Part shown: in pieces, positions 52,701-64,000 of the stretch
How positions within the stretch are numbered: position 1 is the stretch's first letter
How the letters are laid out: every line of letters starts with the position of its first letter
Made by a program: the position numbers and the translations under genes
Notes under the pieces: model-generated
Databases searched by the model: none
The model's input: the letters and a program-made list of their open reading frames with translations, nothing else
Told to the model about the DNA's origin: nothing
Assembly: GCF_050948175.1 (NCBI RefSeq)
Contig: NW_027490495.1
Location: 113,474-177,473, forward strand
DNA length: 64,000 nt
From: Xylocopa sonorina
Taxonomy: Eukaryota; Arthropoda; Insecta; Hymenoptera; Apidae
Reading direction: 5' to 3'

Positions 52701-55700
52701 GACCCTTCCATCCTAGGAAATAGCGTTTGCAGATGTCTACGTATCGTAGCAATAGAGTTCTAGTGCTTCTTAGAAGGCGATATCGCATCTCACTTCTATG
52801 TTTCATGATGAGATATAATATTCATTGCGAAGTGTCATGTATACCACGTATTCACTTCAAAAGAACGTAAATAAGACACTTCCATGCTAGGAAATAGCGT
52901 GTGCAGATGTTTACGTATCGTAGCAATAGAGCTCTAATGCTTCTCAAAACGCGATATAGCACCTCATTCCTACGTTTCATGATAAGATATAATATTCATT
53001 GCGAAGTGTCATGTATACCTCGTATTCACTTCAAAAGAACGTAAATAAGACACTTCCATGCTAGGAAATAGCGTTTGCAGATGTCTACGTATCACAGCCA
53101 TAGAGTACTAATGCTTCTTAAAACGAGATGTCGTATTTCATTTCTATGTTCCGTAATAAGATATAATATTCATTGTGCAATGTTATGTATACCTTGTATT
53201 CACTTCAGTGGAATGTAAGTGCGAAATTTCCTTGCTAGGAAATAGCGTTTGCAGATGTCTACGTATCGTAGCAATAGAGTTCTAATGCTTCTTAAAACGC
53301 GATATCGCATCTCACTGCTATGTTTCATGAGAAGATATAATATTCATTGCGAAGTGTCATGTATATCTCGTATTCACATCAAAAACATGTAAATGCGACA
53401 CTTCCATGCTAGAAAATAGCGTTTGCAGATGTCTACGTATCGCAGCAATAGAGTTCCAATGCTTCCTAAAACGCGATATCGCATCTCTCTTCTATGTTTC
53501 ATGATAAGGTATAATATTCATTGCGAAGTGCCATGTATACCTCGTATTCACTTCAAAAGAACGTAAATGCGACACTTCCATGCTAGGAAATAGCGTTTGC
53601 AGATGTCTACGTATCGTAGAGTTCTAGTGCTTCTTAGAACGCGATATCGCATCTCACTTCTATGTTTCATGATAAGATGTAATATTCATTGCGAAGTGTC
53701 ATGTATACCTCGTATTCACTTCAAAAGAATGTAAATGCGACACTTCCATGCTAGGAAGTGGCGTTTGCAGATGTCTACGTATCGTAGCAATAGGGTTCTA
53801 ATGCTTCTTAAAATGCGATATCGCATCACACTTCTATGTTTCATGATAAGATATAATATTCATTTGAAGTGTCATGTATACCTCGATTTCACTTCACAAG
53901 AATGTAAATGCGACTCTTCCTTGCAAGGAAATATTGTTTGCAGATGTCTACGTATCACAGCAATAGAGTACTAATGCTTCTTAAAACGAGATGTCGTATT
54001 TCATTTCTATGTTTCGTAATAAGATATAATATTCATTGTGTAATGTTATGTATACCTCGTATTCACTTCAGTGGAATGTAAGTGCGAAATTTCCTTGCTA
54101 GAAAATAGAGTTTGCAGATGTCTACGTATATAGGCAATAGAGTTCTAATGCTTCTCAAAACTCGATATAGCACCTCATTCCTATGTTTCATGATAAGATA
54201 TAATATTCATTGCGAAGTGTCATGTATATCTCGTATTCACATCAAAAGAATGTAAATGCGACACTTCCATGCTAGGAAATAGCGTTTGCAGATGTTTACG
54301 TATCGCAGCAATAGAGTTCCAATGCTTTCTAAAACGCGATATCGCATCTCTCTTCTATGTTTCATGAGAAGGTATAATATTCATTGCGAAGCGTCATGTA
54401 TACCTCGTATTCACTTCAAATGAATGTAAATGCGACACTTCCATGCTAGGAAATAGCGTTTGCAGATGTCTACGTATCGCAGCAATAGAGTTCCAATGCT
54501 TCCTAAAACGCGATATCGCATCTCTCTTCTATGTTTCATGATAAGGTATAATATTCATTGCGAAGTGCCATGTATACCTCGTATTCACTTCAGAAGAATG
54601 TAAATGCGACACTTCCTAGCTAGGAAATATTGTTTGCAGATGTCTACGTATCACAGCAATAGAGTACTAATGCTTCTTAGAATGAGATGTCGTATTTCAT
54701 TTCTATGTTTCGTAATAAGGTATAATATTCATTGTGTAATGTTATGTATACCTCGTATTCACTTCAGTGGAATGTAAGTGCGAAATTTCCTTGCTAGGAA
54801 ATAGAGTTTGCAGATGTCTACGTATATAGGCAATAGAGTTCTAATGCTTCTCAAAACTCGATATAGCACCTCATTCCTATGTTTCATGATAAGATATAAT
54901 ATTTATTGCGATGTGTCATGTATATCTCGTATTCACATCAAAAGAATGTAAATGCGACACTTCCATGCTAGGAAATAGCGTTTGCAGATGTCTACGTATC
55001 GCAGCAACAGAGTTCCAATGCTTCCTAAAACGCGATATCGCATCTCTCTTCTATGTTTCATGAGAAGATGTAATATTCATTATGGAGTGTTATGTATACC
55101 TCATACTCACTTCAAAAGAATGTAAATGCGACCCTTCCATCCTAGGAAATAGCGTTTGCAGATGTCTACGTTTCGTAGCAATAGAGTTCTAGTGCTTCTT
55201 AGAAGGCGATATCGCATCTCACTTCTATGTTTCATGATAAGATATAATATTCTTTGCGAAGTGTCATGTATACCACGTATTCACTTCAAAAGAACGTAAA
55301 TAAGACACTTCCATGCTAGGAAATAGCGTGTGCAGATGTTTACGTATCGTAGCAATAGAGCTCTAATGCTTCTCAAAACGCGATATAGCACCTCATTCCT
55401 ACGTTTCATGATAAGATATAATATTCATTGCGAAGTGTCATGTATACCTCGTACTCACTTCAAAAGAACGTAAATAAGACACTTCCATGCTAGGAAATAG
55501 CGTTTGCAGATGTCTACGTATCACAGCCATAGAGTACTAATGCTTCTTAAAACGAGATGTCGTATTTCATTTCTATGTTCCGTAATAAGATATAATATTC
55601 ATTGTGCAATGTTATGTATACCTTGTATTCACTTCAGTGGAATGTAAGTGCGAAATTTCCTTGCTAGGAAATAGCGTTTGCAGATGTCTACGTATCGTAG

Positions 55701-58700
55701 CAATAGAGTTCTAATGCTTCTTAAAACGCGATATCGCATCTCACTGCTATGTTTCATGAGAAGATATAATATTCATTGCGAAGTGTCATGTATATCTCGT
55801 ATTCACATCAAAAACATGTAAATGCGACACTTCCATGCTAGGAAATAGCGTTTGCAGATGTCTACGTATCGCAGCAATAGAGTTCCAATGCTTCCTAAAA
55901 CGCGATATCGCATCTCTCTTCTATGTTTCATGATAAGGTATAATATTCATTGCGAAGTGCCATGTATACCTCGTATTCACTTCAGAAGAATGTAAATGCG
56001 ACACTTCCTTGCTAGGAAATATTGTTTGCAGATGTCTACGTATCACAGCAATAGAGTACTAATGCTTCTTAGAAAGAGATGTCGTATTTCATTTCTATGT
56101 TTCGTAATAAGGTATAATATTCATTGTGTAATGTTATGTATACCTCGTATTCACTTCAGTGGAATGTAAGTGCGAAATTTCCTTGCTAGGAAATAGAGTT
56201 TGCAGATGTCTACGTATATAGGCAATAGAGTTCTAATGCTTCTCAAAACTCGATATAGCACCTCATGCCTATGTTTCATGATAAGATATAATATTCATTG
56301 CGAAGTGTCATGTATATCTCGTATTCACATCAAAAGAATGTAAATGCGACACTTCCATGCTAGGAAATAGCGTTTGCAGATGTCTACGTATCGCAGCAAC
56401 AGAGTTCCAATGCTTCCTAAAACGCGATATCGCATCTCTCTTCTATGTTTCATGAGAAGATATAATATTCATTATGGAGTGTTATGTATACCTCGTACTC
56501 ACTTCAAAAGAATGTAAATGGGACCCTTCCATCCTAGGAAATAGCGTTTGCAGATGTCTACGTATCGTAGCAATAGAGTTCTAGTGCTTCTTAGAAGGCG
56601 ATATCGCATCTCACTTCTATGTTTCATGATGAGATATAATATTCATTGCGAAGTGTCATGTATACCACGTATTCACTTCAAAAGAACGTAAATAAGACAC
56701 TTCCATGCTAGGAAATAGCGTGTGCAGATGTTTACGTATCGTAGCAATAGAGCTCTAATGCTTCTCAAAACGCGATATAGCACCTCATTCCTACGTTTCA
56801 TGATAAGATATAATATTCATTGCGAAGTGTCATGTATACCTCGTATTCACTTCAAAAGAACGTAAATAAGACACTTCCATGCTAGGAAATAGCGTTTGCA
56901 GATGTCTACGTATCACAGCCATAGAGTACTAATGCTTCTTAAAACGAGATGTCGTATTTCATTTCTATGTTCCGTAATAAGATATAATATTCATTGTGCA
57001 ATGTTATGTATACCTTGTATTCACTTCAGTGGAATGTAAGTGCGAAATTTCCTTGCTAGGAAATAGCGTTTGCAGATGTCTACGTATCGTAGCAATAGAG
57101 TTCTAATGCTTCTTAAAACGCGATATCGCATCTCACTGCTATGTTTCATGAGAAGATATAATATTCATTGCGAAGTGTCATGTATATCTCGTATTCACAT
57201 CAAAAACATGTAAATGCGACACTTCCATGCTAGAAAATAGCGTTTGCAGATGTCTACGTATCGCAGCAATAGAGTTCCAATGCTTCCTAAAACGCGATAT
57301 CGCATCTCTCTTCTATGTTTCATGATAAGGTATAATATTCATTGCGAAGTGCCATGTATACCTCGTATTCACTTCAAAAGAACGTAAATGCGACACTTCC
57401 ATGCTAGGAAATAGCGTTTGCAGATGTCTACGTATCGTAGAGTTCTAGTGCTTCTTAGAACGCGATATCGCATCTCACTTCTATGTTTCATGATAAGATG
57501 TAATATTCATTGCGAAGTGTCATGTATACCTCGTATTCACTTCAAAAGAATGTAAATGCGACACTTCCATGCTAGGAAGTGGCGTTTGCAGATGTCTACG
57601 TATCGTAGCAATAGGGTTCTAATGCTTCTTAAAATGCGATATCGCATCACACTTCTATGTTTCATGATAAGATATAATATTCATTTGAAGTGTCATGTAT
57701 ACCTCGATTTCACTTCACAAGAATGTAAATGCGACTCTTCCTTGCAAGGAAATATTGTTTGCAGATGTCTACGTATCACAGCAATAGAGTACTAATGCTT
57801 CTTAAAACGAGATGTCGTATTTCATTTCTATGTTTCGTAATAAGATATAATATTCATTGTGTAATGTTATGTATACCTCGTATTCACTTCAGTGGAATGT
57901 AAGTGCGAAATTTCCTTGCTAGAAAATAGAGTTTGCAGATGTCTACGTATATAGGCAATAGAGTTCTAATGCTTCTCAAAACTCGATATAGCACCTCATT
58001 CCTATGTTTCATGATAAGATATAATATTCATTGCGAAGTGTCATGTATATCTCGTATTCACATCAAAAGAATGTAAATGCGACACTTCCATGCTAGGAAA
58101 TAGCGTTTGCAGATGTTTACGTATCGCAGCAATAGAGTTCCAATGCTTTCTAAAACGCGATATCGCATCTCTCTTCTATGTTTCATGAGAAGGTATAATA
58201 TTCATTGCGAAGCGTCATGTATACCTCGTATTCACTTCAAATGAATGTAAATGCGACACTTCCATGCTAGGAAATAGCGTTTGCAGATGTCTACGTATCG
58301 CAGCAATAGAGTTCCAATGCTTCCTAAAACGCGATATCGCATCTCTCTTCTATGTTTCATGATAAGGTATAATATTCATTGCGAAGTGCCATGTATACCT
58401 CGTATTCACTTCAGAAGAATGTAAATGCGACACTTCCTTGCTAGGAAATATTGTTTGCAGATGTCTACGTATCACAGCAATAGAGTACTAATGCTTCTTA
58501 GAATGAGATGTCGTATTTCATTTCTATGTTTCGTAATAAGGTATAATATTCATTGTGTAATGTTATGTATACCTCGTATTCACTTCAGTGGAATGTAAGT
58601 GCGAAATTTCCTTGCTAGGAAATAGAGTTTGCAGATGTCTACGTATATAGGCAATAGAGTTCTAATGCTTCTCAAAACTCGATATAGCACCTCATTCCTA

Positions 58701-59800
58701 TGTTTCATGATAAGATATAATATTTATTGCGATGTGTCATGTATATCTCGTATTCACATCAAAAGAATGTAAAAGCGACACTTCCATGCTAGGAAATAGC
58801 GTTTGCAGATGTCTACGTATCGCAGCAACAGAGTTCCAATGCTTCCTAAAACGCGATATCGCATCTCTCTTCTATGTTTCATGAGAAGATGTAATATTCA
58901 TTATGGAGTGTTATGTATACCTCATACTCACTTCAAAAGAATGTAAATGCGACCCTTCCATCCTAGGAAATAGCGTTTGCAGATGTCTACGTATCGTAGC
59001 AATAGAGTTCTAGTGCTTCTTAGAAGGCGATATCGCATCTCACTTCTATGTTTCATGATAAGATATAATATTCTTTGCGAAGTGTCATGTATACCACGTA
59101 TTCACTTCAAAAGAACGTAAATAAGACACTTCCATGCTAGGAAATAGCGTGTGCAGATGTTTACGTATCGTAGCAATAGAGCTCTAATGCTTCTCAAAAC
59201 GCGATATAGCACCTCATTCCTACGTTTCATGATAAGATATAATATTCATTGCGAAGTGTCATGTATACCTCGTATTCACTTCAAAAGAACGTAAATAAGA
59301 CACTTCCATGCTAGGAAATAGCGTTTGCAGATGTCTACGTATCACAGCCATAGAGTACTAATGCTTCTTAAAACGAGATGTCGTATTTCATTTCTATGTT
59401 CCGTAATAAGATATAATATTCATTGTGCAATGTTATGTATACCTTGTATTCACTTCAGTGGAATGTAAGTGCGAAATTTCCTTGCTAGGAAATAGCGTTT
59501 GCAGATGTCTACGTATCGTAGCAATAGAGTTCTAATGCTTCTTAAAACGCGATATCGCATCTCACTGCTATGTTTCATGAGAAGATATAATATTCATTGC
59601 GAAGTGTCATGTATATCTCGTATTCACATCAAAAACATGTAAATGCGACACTTCCATGCTAGGAAGTAGCGTTTGCAGATGTCTACGTATCGCAGCAATA
59701 GAGTTCCAATGCTTCCTAAAACGCGATATCGCATCTCTCTTCTATGTTTCATGATAAGGTATAATATTCATTGCGAAGTGCCATGTATACCTCGTATTCA
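49740..59800 (-). repeat. 22-monomer higher-order repeat (3,821 bp)
   Basis: Three consecutive units start at about 49740, 53561 and 57382; the third is cut short at about 59.8-60.67 kb. Markers recur at exact 3,821-bp steps. The short CGTATCGTAGAGTTCTAG monomer lies at 49791, 53612 and 57433. The CATTTGAAGTG deletion lies at 50040, 53861 and 57682. CATTATGGAG lies at 51257, 55078 and 58899, and again at 52649, 56470 and 60291. The length is explained exactly: 22 x 174 = 3,828, minus 6 bp for the missing CAATAG and 1 bp for the single-base deletion. The units look nearly identical, with differences such as TTCCTAGCTAGGAAA in units 1 and 2 against TTCCTTGCTAGGAAA in unit 3. Confidence 0.93.
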
Positions 59801-62615
59801 CTTCAGAAGAATGTAAATGCGACACTTCCTTGCTAGGAAATATTGTTTGCAGATGTCTACGTATCACAGCAATAGAGTACTAATGCTTCTTAGAACGAGA
59901 TGTCGTATTTCATTTCTATGTTTCGTAATAAGGTATAATATTCATTGTGTAATGTTATGTATACCTCGTATTCACTTCAGTGGAATGTAAGTGCGAAATT
60001 TCCTTGCTAGGAAATAGAGTTTGCAGATGTCTACGTATATAGGCAATAGAGTTCTAATGCTTCTCAAAACTCGATATAGCACCTCATGCCTATGTTTCAT
60101 GATAAGATATAATATTCATTGCGAAGTGTCATGTATATCGCGTATTCACATCAAAAGAATGTAAATGCGACACTTCCATGCTAGGAAATAGCGTTTGCAG
60201 ATGTCTACGTATCGCAGCAACAGAGTTCCAATGCTTCCTAAAACGCGATATCGCATCTCTCTTCTATGTTTCATGAGAAGATATAATATTCATTATGGAG
60301 TGTTATGTATACCTCGTACTCACTTCAAAAGAATGTAAATGCGACCCTTCCATCCTAGGAAATAGCGTTTGCAGATGTCTACGTATCGTAGCAATAGAGT
60401 TCTAGTGCTTCTTAGAAGGCGATATCGCATCTCACTTCTATGTTTCATGATGAGATATAATATTCATTGCGAAGTGTCATGTATACCACGTATTCACTTC
60501 AGAAGAACGTAAATAAGACACTTCCATGCTAGGAAATAGCGTTTGCAGATGTTTACGTATCGTAGCAATAGAGCTCTAATGCTTCTCAAAACGCGATATA
60601 ACACCTCATTCCTACGTTTCATGATAAGATATAATATTCATTGCGAAGTGTCATGTATACCTCGTATTCACTTCAAAAGAATGTAAAGGCGACACTTCCA
60701 TGCAAGGAAATATTGTTTGCAGATGTCTACGTATCACAGCAATAGAGATCCAATGCTTCCTAAAACGCGATATCGCATCACTCTTCTATGTTTCATGATA
60801 AGGTATAATATTCATTACGAAGTGTCATGTATACCTCGTATTCACTTCAAATGAATGTAAATGCGACACTTCCATGCTAGGAAATAGCGTTTGCAGATGT
60901 CTACGTATCGCAGCAATAGAGATACAATGCTTCCTAAAACGCGATATCGCATCACTCTTCTATGTTTCATGACAAGGTATAATATTCATAGCGAAGTGTC
61001 ATGTATACCTCGTATTCAATACACAAGAATGTAAATGCGACACTTCCTTGCTAGGAAATATTGTTTGCAGATGTCTACGTATCATAGCAATAGAGTACTA
61101 ATGCTTCTTAAAACGAGATGTCGTATTTCATTTCTATGTTTCGTAATAAGATATAATATTCATTGTGTAATGTTATGTATACCTCGTATTCACTTGAGAG
61201 GAATGTAAGTGCGAAATTTCCTTGCCAGAAAATAGAGTTTGCAGATGTCTACGTATATAGGCAGTAGAGTGCTAATGCTTCTCAAAACTCGATATAGCAC
61301 CTCATTCCTATGTTTCATGATAAGATATAATATTCATTGCGAAGTGTCATGTATACCTCGTATTCACTTCAAAAGAACGTAAGTAAGACACTTCCATGCT
61401 AGGAAATAGCGTTTGCAGATGTCTACGTATCATAGAGTTCTAGTGCTTCTTAGAACGCGATATCGCAGCATCTCACTGCTATGTTTCATGAGAAGATATA
61501 ATATTCATTGCGAAGTGTCATGTATATCTCGTATTCACATCAAAGACATGTAAATGCGACACTTCCATGCTAGGAAATAGCGTTTGCAGATGTCTACGTA
61601 TCGCAGGAATAGAGTTCCAATGCTTCCTAAAACGCGATATCGCATCTCTCTTCTATGTTTCATGATAAGGTATAATATTCATTGCGAAGCGTCATGTATA
61701 CCTCGAATTCACTTCAAATGAATGTAAATGCGACACTTCCATGCAAGGAAATAGCGTTTGCAGATGTCTACGTATCGTAGCAATAGAGTTCTAATGATTC
61801 TTAAAACGCGATGTGGCATCTCACTGCTATGTTTCATGAGAAGATATAATATTCATTGCGAAGTGTCATGTATACCTCGTATTCACTTCAAAAGAACATA
61901 AATAAGACACTTCCATGCTAGGAAATAGCGTTTGCAGATGTCTACGTATCACAGCAACAGAGCACTAATGCTTCTTAAAACGAGATGTCGTATTTCATTT
62001 CTATGTTTCGTAATAAGGTATAATATTCATTGTGTAATCTTATGTATACCTCGTATTCACTTCTAAGACGAGATGCCGCATTTCATTTCTATGTTCCGTA
62101 ATAAGATATAATATTCATTGTGTAATGTTATGTATACCTCGTATTCACTTCAGTGGCATGTAAGTGCGAAATTTCCTTGCTAGGAAATAGAGTTTGCAGA
62201 TGTCTACGTATAATAGCAATAGAGTTCTAATGCCTCTCAATACGCGATATAGCACCTCATTCCTATGTTTCATGATAAGCTATAATATTCATTGCGAAGT
62301 GTCATGTATATCTCGTTTTCACTTCAAAAGAATGTAAATGCGACACTTCCATGCTAGGAAATAGCGTTTGCAGATGTCTACGTATCGTAGCAATAGAGTT
62401 CTAATGCTTCCTAAAACGCGATATCGCATCACTCTTCTATGTTTCATGATAAGATATAATATTCATTGCGAAGTGTCATGTATATCTCGTATTCACATCA
62501 AAAGAATGTAAATGCGACACTTCCATGCTAGGAAATAGCAGTTGCAGATGTCTACGTATCGCAGCAATAGAGTTCCAATGCTTCCTAAAACGCGATATCG
62601 CATCTCTCTTCTATG
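59800..62615 (-). repeat. Second copy of the 44.3-47.1-kb block
   Basis: The sequence follows the 3,821-bp unit up to about 59745 (AAAACGCGATATCGCATCTC). By 59891 it carries TAGAACGAGATG, as at 44341, rather than TAGAAAGAGATG as in units 1 and 2. At about 60676 it leaves the higher-order repeat altogether and matches 45126 onward. The switch is in perfect monomer register, as expected for homologous exchange or gene conversion. Confidence 0.85.
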
Positions 62616-64000
62616 TTTCATGAGAAGATATAATATTCATTATGGAGTGTTATGTATACCTCGTACTCACTTCAAGAGAATGTAAATGCGACCCTTCCAT
62701 CCTAGGAAATAGCGTTTGCAGATGTCTACGTATCGTAGCAATAGAGTTCTAGTGCTTCTTAGAAGGCGATATCGCATCTCACTTCTATGTTTCATGATGA
62801 GATATAATATTCATTGCGAAGTGTCATGTATACCACGTATTCACTTCAGAAGAACGTAAATAAGACACTTCCATGCTAGGAAATAGCGTTTGCAGATGTT
62901 TACGTATCGTAGCAATAGAGCTCTAATGCTTCTCAAAACGCGATATAACACCTCATTCCTACGTTTCATGATAAGATATAATATTCATTGCGAAGTGTCA
63001 TGTATACCTCGTATTCACTTCAAAAGAATGTAAATGCGACACTTCCATGCAAGGAAATATTGTTTGCAGATGTCTACGTATCACAGCAATAGAGATCCAA
63101 TGCTTCCTAAAACGCGATATCGCATCACTCTTCTATGTTTCATGATAAGGTATAATATTCATTACGAAGTGTCATGTATACCTCGTATTCACTTCAAATG
63201 AATGTAAATGCGACACTTCCATGCTAGGAAATAGCGTTTGCAGATGTCTACGTATCGCAGCAATAGAGATACAATGCTTCCTAAAACGCGATATCGCATC
63301 ACTCTTCTATGTTTCATGACAAGGTATAATATTCATAGCGAAGTGTCATGTATACCTCGTATTCAATACACAAGAATGTAAATGCGACACTTCCTTGCTA
63401 GGAAATATTGTTTGCAGATGTCTACGTATCATAGCAATAGAGTACTAATGCTTCTTAAAACGAGATGTCGTATTTCATTTCTATGTTTCGTAATAAGATA
63501 TAATATTCATTGTGTAATGTTATGTATACCTCGTATTCACTTGAGAGGAATGTAAGTGCGAAATTTCCTTGCCAGAAAATAGAGTTTGCAGATGTCTACG
63601 TATATAGGCAGTAGAGTGCTAATGCTTCTCAAAACTCGATATAGCACCTCATTCCTATGTTTCATGATAAGATATAATATTCATTGCGAAGTGTCATGTA
63701 TACCTCGTATTCACTTCAAAAGAACGTAAGTAAGACACTTCCATGCTAGGAAATAGCGTTTGCAGATGTCTACGTATCATAGAGTTCTAGTGCTTCTTAG
63801 AACGCGATATCGCAGCATCTCACTGCTATGTTTCATGAGAAGATATAATATTCATTGCGAAGTGTCATGTATATCTCGTATTCACATCAAAGACATGTAA
63901 ATGCGACACTTCCATGCTAGGAAATAGCGTTTGCAGATGTCTACGTATCGCAGGAATAGAGTTCCAATGCTTCCTAAAACGCGATATCGCATCTCTCTTC
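60250..64000 (-). repeat. 2,347-bp tandem duplication, second unit cut by window
   Basis: Markers recur 2,347 bp apart: TGTTATGTATACC at 60301 and 62648, GACAAGGTATAATATTCATA at 60971 and 63318, and the 3-bp insertion GATATCGCAGCATC after AGAACGC at 61452 and 63799. The unit is 13 monomers plus the 88-bp truncated monomer (62025-62112), corrected by -6 and +3 bp indels: 13 x 174 - 6 + 3 + 88 = 2,347. The join lies at about 62.52-62.62 kb. Copies differ at only a few bases, for example GTAAAGGCG against GTAAATGCG. Confidence 0.9.
62025..62112 (-). repeat. 88-bp truncated satellite monomer
   Basis: Distance between successive ATTCATTGTG anchors is 88 bp instead of 174. The deletion joins TTCACTTC directly to TAAGACGAG, removing the CTAGG / GCAGATG / CAATAG half of the monomer. 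The same truncated unit is at 46474-46561. It is a useful private marker for tracing copies of this block. Confidence 0.88.

Larger units (their letters stand above)
22612..64000 (-). repeat. Satellite array B, inverted (174-bp monomers)
   Basis: The same satellite as array A but reading on the minus strand. AAATGCGACACTTCC at 22613 is the reverse complement of GGAAGTGTCGCATTT of array A. The array runs to the window end without a gene. Monomers are more alike than in array A and fall into recurring types. Markers include ATTATGGAGTGTTATG with GCGACCCTTCCATCCTAGG, GAACGTAAATAAGACAC, CATCAAAAACATGTAAATG, CGTATATAGGCAATAG, and CGAGATGTCGTATTTC. These types are arranged in segmental copies and, after about 49.7 kb, a regular higher-order repeat. 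Identical 60-80-residue ORFs at 39395, 41483, 49914, 53735 and 57556 are satellite translation, not genes. Confidence 0.97.

Noticed and set aside
39395..57795. Identical 79-residue ORF in five places, looking like a gene family
   Set aside because: They are the same satellite segment repeated with the 3,821-bp unit and related copies. The frame crosses monomer boundaries and shows no coding signature.
2401..64000. Hammerhead-type ribozyme in the satellite, as in some animal satellites
   Set aside because: CGAAAC occurs in some monomers, but the CTGANGA core is absent at the needed spacing, so the catalytic centre cannot form.
2401..64000. CENP-B box in the monomer
   Set aside because: TTCG occurs, but the required CGGG at the right distance does not; no match to the core consensus was seen.
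22612..64000. CRISPR array, given the regular repetition
   Set aside because: The whole 174-bp unit is repeated, with no alternation of short identical repeats and unique spacers, and the setting is eukaryotic.
1..64000. Telomere repeats (TTAGG or similar) that would explain a terminal array
   Set aside because: No run of such repeats was seen on either strand.

Overview
This window is eukaryotic satellite DNA, almost certainly from an arthropod and probably an insect. The evidence is about 60 kb of a 174-bp tandem repeat, an inserted mariner transposon with a D,D34D transposase, and the absence of bacterial-style genes. A hymenopteran host is possible, but nothing here proves it. No intact protein-coding gene, tRNA, rRNA, CRISPR array or telomere repeat was found. 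The many short ORFs are translations of the satellite.

Layout. Positions 1-840 are non-satellite flank of mixed composition, with a (GA)n tract and weak LTR/promoter-like signals. Positions 841-1715 are AT-rich single-copy DNA with nothing recognisable, ending in a 9-bp inverted repeat at the satellite edge. Positions 1716-2400 hold about four strongly diverged edge monomers of 179, 179 and 175 bp. Positions 2401-21865 are array A: monomers of 174 bp in plus orientation, heterogeneous, with local multimers of 5, 6 and 8 monomers. Array A is interrupted at 12077-13367 by a complete but dead mariner element with a clean TA target duplication. Positions 21866-22611 are a GC-rich, non-satellite spacer with nested hairpins and a short degenerate repeat. 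Positions 22612-64000 are array B: the same 174-bp satellite in the opposite orientation and more homogenised.

Array B is a mosaic of segmental copies. These include a 3-kb block and its six-monomer-shorter copy 5,865 bp away, an 11-monomer copy pair and a 10-monomer copy pair. From about 49.7 kb there is a 22-monomer higher-order repeat of exactly 3,821 bp. A block from about 44.3-47.1 kb recurs 15.55 kb downstream, and a 2,347-bp tandem duplication runs off the window end.

Taken together, the window runs from a chromosome-arm edge, through an old decayed array with a transposon insertion, across an inverted junction, into a recently amplified array with higher-order structure. That is the architecture expected of a pericentromeric-to-centromeric transition. 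Centromere identity is inference; no protein-binding data can be read from sequence. No undescribed gene system was found. The most unusual items are the inverted junction with its structured GC-rich spacer, the 22-mer higher-order repeat, and the motif block conserved from the decayed edge to the young array.
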